DNA of 64,000 nucleotides from Cryptomeria japonica (Eukaryota > Streptophyta > Pinopsida > Cupressales > Cupressaceae): the NCBI RefSeq assembly GCF_030272615.1, contig NC_081415.1:186815233-186879232 (forward strand), written 5' to 3'. This document shows, piece after piece, positions 61,088 through 64,000 of this stretch. Position numbers and translations under genes: made by a program. Numbering within the stretch: the stretch's first letter is position 1; each line of letters opens with the position of its first letter. The notes under the pieces were generated by a model. It worked only from the letters and a program-made list of their open reading frames with translations. It searched no databases and was not told the origin of the DNA.

Positions 61088-62870
61088 CATTTGATTAAAT
61101 TCAAAGAATTAATGATATTTCCGTTTTCTAGAATTCACAAAAGCATTTAACTAGAAACTAATTGATTCATTAAAAATGTTTATGAAAAAAAAGGCCATTA
61201 AATTAAAACATGCAATTAGATGTAACATACAACACAAATAGATTCTAGAGTCACCTTTATTTTCAATGTGAATTTATATAGGGTCACACAGTACATACCT
61301 CATACTCAATTCAAGTACAATAAGGGATGACATACAGACAAGGACCAATGTGATATCTCTAAAATAACCACCATTGGTAAATAACTCAAACCACCAATTT
61401 AGGTGGAGAAATATCATATACCTAAACCCTAAAAGAAAATGTCAAGTGTACATATTCAATATATAGTAAATGAAGCAATGCATACACACCCAATGGGTTA
61501 CAATATTACAAACATCAAATAAAGATGGAAATATGATCATCTAATATATCTTAAAATACATAAAACATGATGTTAAATATAAATATCTCTAGTAAAGGAA
61601 TACGTGCATAGTATAGGCAATGAAAAATGTAGGTGTTGGTTCTTCAGGTGCTACCAATTGCAATAAACCCCATTAGGTAGGTCTCAACAAAGAGATTCCC
61701 TATCATTGCAACCAATGCCTAAAAGACTTGTTGACCACCCCCCACAACCATAAACAAACCCTTAGTCACTAATAAGGTCAAGGGTCTAAGAACCCTACAA
61801 AAACATCCCTTATTAGCAATGGTGCCCATTGTTGAAAGTTGGTATAGGAATAATATGTGGGTAAGTGCACCAAGATGGTGTGAAAAAAGGGGGGTATAAG
61901 TGGACACTTTTCTTCTTTCTGAAATCAGGTAAACCTAAACTTGGAGGAGAAAGCTGAGAGTCATCCACTCAAGATATGAAGATACTCAAAGAACAAAGAT
62001 TGTAGTACTCTGAATCTAGTTTTCAAACTACTAATTTTTTTCAAAATTGGATATTAAGGGGTTCAAATCCTTCACGCACAAAAAATAGACCTTGGTTTTT
62101 TCTGAAAAACATAACATAGTGTATGATGTGCGCATCCAAAAAGTCCTAGTTAGATTTAGTATTTTGACAAATCCTTTGGCAAAAAGATAGGTAAGAGTGA
62201 GCACTAGAAGGTGCGTATTTTTTTGTAATTTTTTGTTGAGTATTTTGGTTTTTATGATTTTTTTAATCGAGCACATCTTTAAAATCGAGTACTTGTTCGT
62301 GCATGAAGCATAACTTGCACCAAAACAATAGAAAATGGATTTTTTTTTAAATTGTAAAGAATCAAGTGCACTACAATATTATATAAAGTTTTTAAATTTT
62401 GGCTAAGTAGATCAAAAGTTATTAAAAAAATGGCACACATGTCTCTGAGAACTATGGAGACACTGGTAAAAGAAATTCAATAATAATATGTTATTGTTGT
62501 TCAAATTTTAAAAAAATTATATGGTTAGAAAGATTAGAACATGGGTGAAAATATGGTGGCAATTTTAGAAATACCCACTTGATGAAGTGTAAACCTTATG
62601 ATGACAAATTCAAGAAACCAAGTTCATAAAACAAAACACATCAAAAATGAGGGAAATGGAAGGAAATCAAACTTCCAAACCGCAACTTTGTCATCCAAGC
62701 CTATTCACAAGCCTAAATAGATAAGAGCATGTACGGGGTTTCTTTTGAATAAGAAATGTGTACGGGGTTTTATTTGAATAAGTAGCGCGTATGCGATTCT
62801 AAGGAGAAAATATCGTGTACACGATTCTTCCTGTGATACTATAACATAAAGAAATTAATGTGTATGTTTA
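61088..62870. other. AT-rich flank right of the solo LTR, no gene seen
   Basis: Many stops in all frames. The short open frames, such as 62,031-62,276 on the minus strand, show no family motif. Confidence 0.4.
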
Positions 62871-62874
62871 AAAT

Positions 62875-62997
62875 GTGTGTGTGTGCATACATATATGTAT
62901 ATATGTATATGTGTATATATAAACACACATATGTATGTATGTAATATGTATATAATATACAGTGTATGACATATATATACATATATGTATGTTTATA

Positions 62998-63058
<61 letters not shown>

Positions 63059-63160
63059 CTTTTGATATTTTATGTGTATTATATGTATATATGTATGTAC
63101 ATGTATATTGATATATGCCTTTTGATATCTTATTGTACATTGTATTCCTCTCTCTCTCTC
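62875..63160. repeat. Compound microsatellite: TA/TG-rich with (GT)n at about 63,006-63,055
   Basis: 'atatatgtatatg' text surrounds a pure GT run of about 48 bases and ends in a short CT run. Confidence 0.9.
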
Positions 63161-63474
63161 TCTCAGGACCCCACATAACACCTAATGACATCATGTAAGG
63201 TCCTTTAGCACAAATATGACCCCTTAAGACCATATGATGTCCTAAGGGGTCATATGATGTTCTAACACATGTGCAGCCCCATTATGACCCTGCATGACCC
63301 CAATGATGCCATATGACCCCTTCGGACTATGTATGATATATTAAGGGGTCATATGGTGTTGTAACACATGTGTGGCTCAATTAGGACCCCACGTGACCAT
63401 TAATGACATCATGTGACATCTCTTCCTCCCACCCCATCTCCCTCCCTCCCTCCCTCCCTCACTCCCTTCCTCCC

Positions 63475-63565
<91 letters not shown>

Positions 63566-64000
63566 AACACCACATGACCATTTAGGAGTATATGATGTCC
63601 TAAGGGGTCAAGATGACAAGATTGAATTATGGTGTCGTAAGGTGGCAAGATGAACCTTTATTACAATATAAAAAGCAGTACCAATACTACTTACAATAAT
63701 AACAAACCAACATTCTCCCCCTCTCTCCATTCCTCCATACCCCATCCCCCTCTCTCTCTCTCTCCCTTAGGACCCCACATAACACCTAATGACATCAAGT
63801 GACCCCTTAGCACACCACATGATCCTTTAGGAGCATGTGATGTCCTAAGGGGTCATATGGTGTCCTAAGGTGGCAAGATGAACCCTTATTACAATATAAA
63901 AAGTGTAAGGAAAGCAATGCGCGGAAAATGCTCTCCTAACGTCAATTCTAAGGGGATATGCAAGCAAGGAAGTATTTTAATTCTTTTTGCAATACATTAA
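63161..64000. repeat. Tandem 'ggaccccacataacacctaa' repeats around (CT)n
   Basis: 'aggaccccacataacaccta' followed by 'atgacatca' occurs at 63,166 and again at 63,770, each directly after a CT run. Between them 'ctaaggggtcatatgatgt' variants recur at least five times. The CT microsatellite at 63,478-63,560 interrupts the array. No gene is visible to the end of the window. Confidence 0.75.

Overview
The window looks like nuclear DNA of a large, repeat-rich plant genome, most likely a gymnosperm of conifer type. It is AT-rich, full of degraded transposable elements, and its one PPR gene fragment (58.2-58.9 kb) has the 'PACAKMGALEQGMDIHQ' style typical of conifer PPR proteins. That taxonomic call is an inference. 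I see no intact single-copy cellular gene. Nearly everything recognisable is mobile-element DNA in some state of decay.

Layout. 1-2969: the 3' part of a long LTR. 3.5-4.2 kb: a dispersed repeat whose sister copy is at 29.8-31.8 kb. 4.2-6.4 kb: a broken LINE reverse transcriptase. 7.8-16.7 kb: a Mutator-like element (MULE) with terminal inverted repeats of about 150 bp and a 15-exon FAR1/MULE-type transposase gene on the minus strand. This gene ends in a set of tandemly duplicated exons. 16.7-17.3 kb: a minisatellite. 17.3-22 kb: AT-rich DNA with no gene I can name. 22-26.7 kb: low-complexity GA/CT tracts, a fold-back structure built of 84-bp units, and a 53-bp direct-then-inverted repeat. 26.7-29.2 kb: empty AT-rich DNA. 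29.8-31.8 kb: the second dispersed-repeat copy, split by a LINE fragment and by a 480-bp MITE.

32,364-61,082 is a nest with three levels. A 4.17-kb solo LTR (TG...CA ends, target duplication AATTA) was invaded by a 24.5-kb CACTA transposon (34,845-59,386, target duplication TAA). The CACTA element was invaded by a 6.2-kb TGTT...AACA element (41,407-47,613, target duplication GGTCC). The CACTA carries, on the minus strand, a TNP2-type transposase (52.4-56.6 kb) and a TNP1/Ptta-like gene (49.1-51.9 kb). On the plus strand it carries cargo: a PPR fragment near its right end and a long unrecognised coding sequence (ORF-A, 36.2-39.4 kb). A diverged paralogue of ORF-A (ORF-B, 43.1-46.8 kb) fills the inner 6.2-kb element. 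61.1-64.0 kb is AT-rich DNA followed by microsatellites and short tandem repeats.

How the parts relate. The TNP2 and TNP1 genes are the expected mobility genes of the CACTA, but TNP2 has at least five in-frame stops, so this copy is probably dead. Many stops across the window are TAG in places where sister repeats or family members have CAG. This is what deamination of methylated cytosine in a CHG context would produce, and it fits long-silenced transposon DNA.

The most unusual item is the ORF-A/ORF-B family: a protein of roughly 1,000 residues with a coiled-coil-like C-terminal half, present twice, in two different mobile contexts, with no polymerase or integrase beside it.
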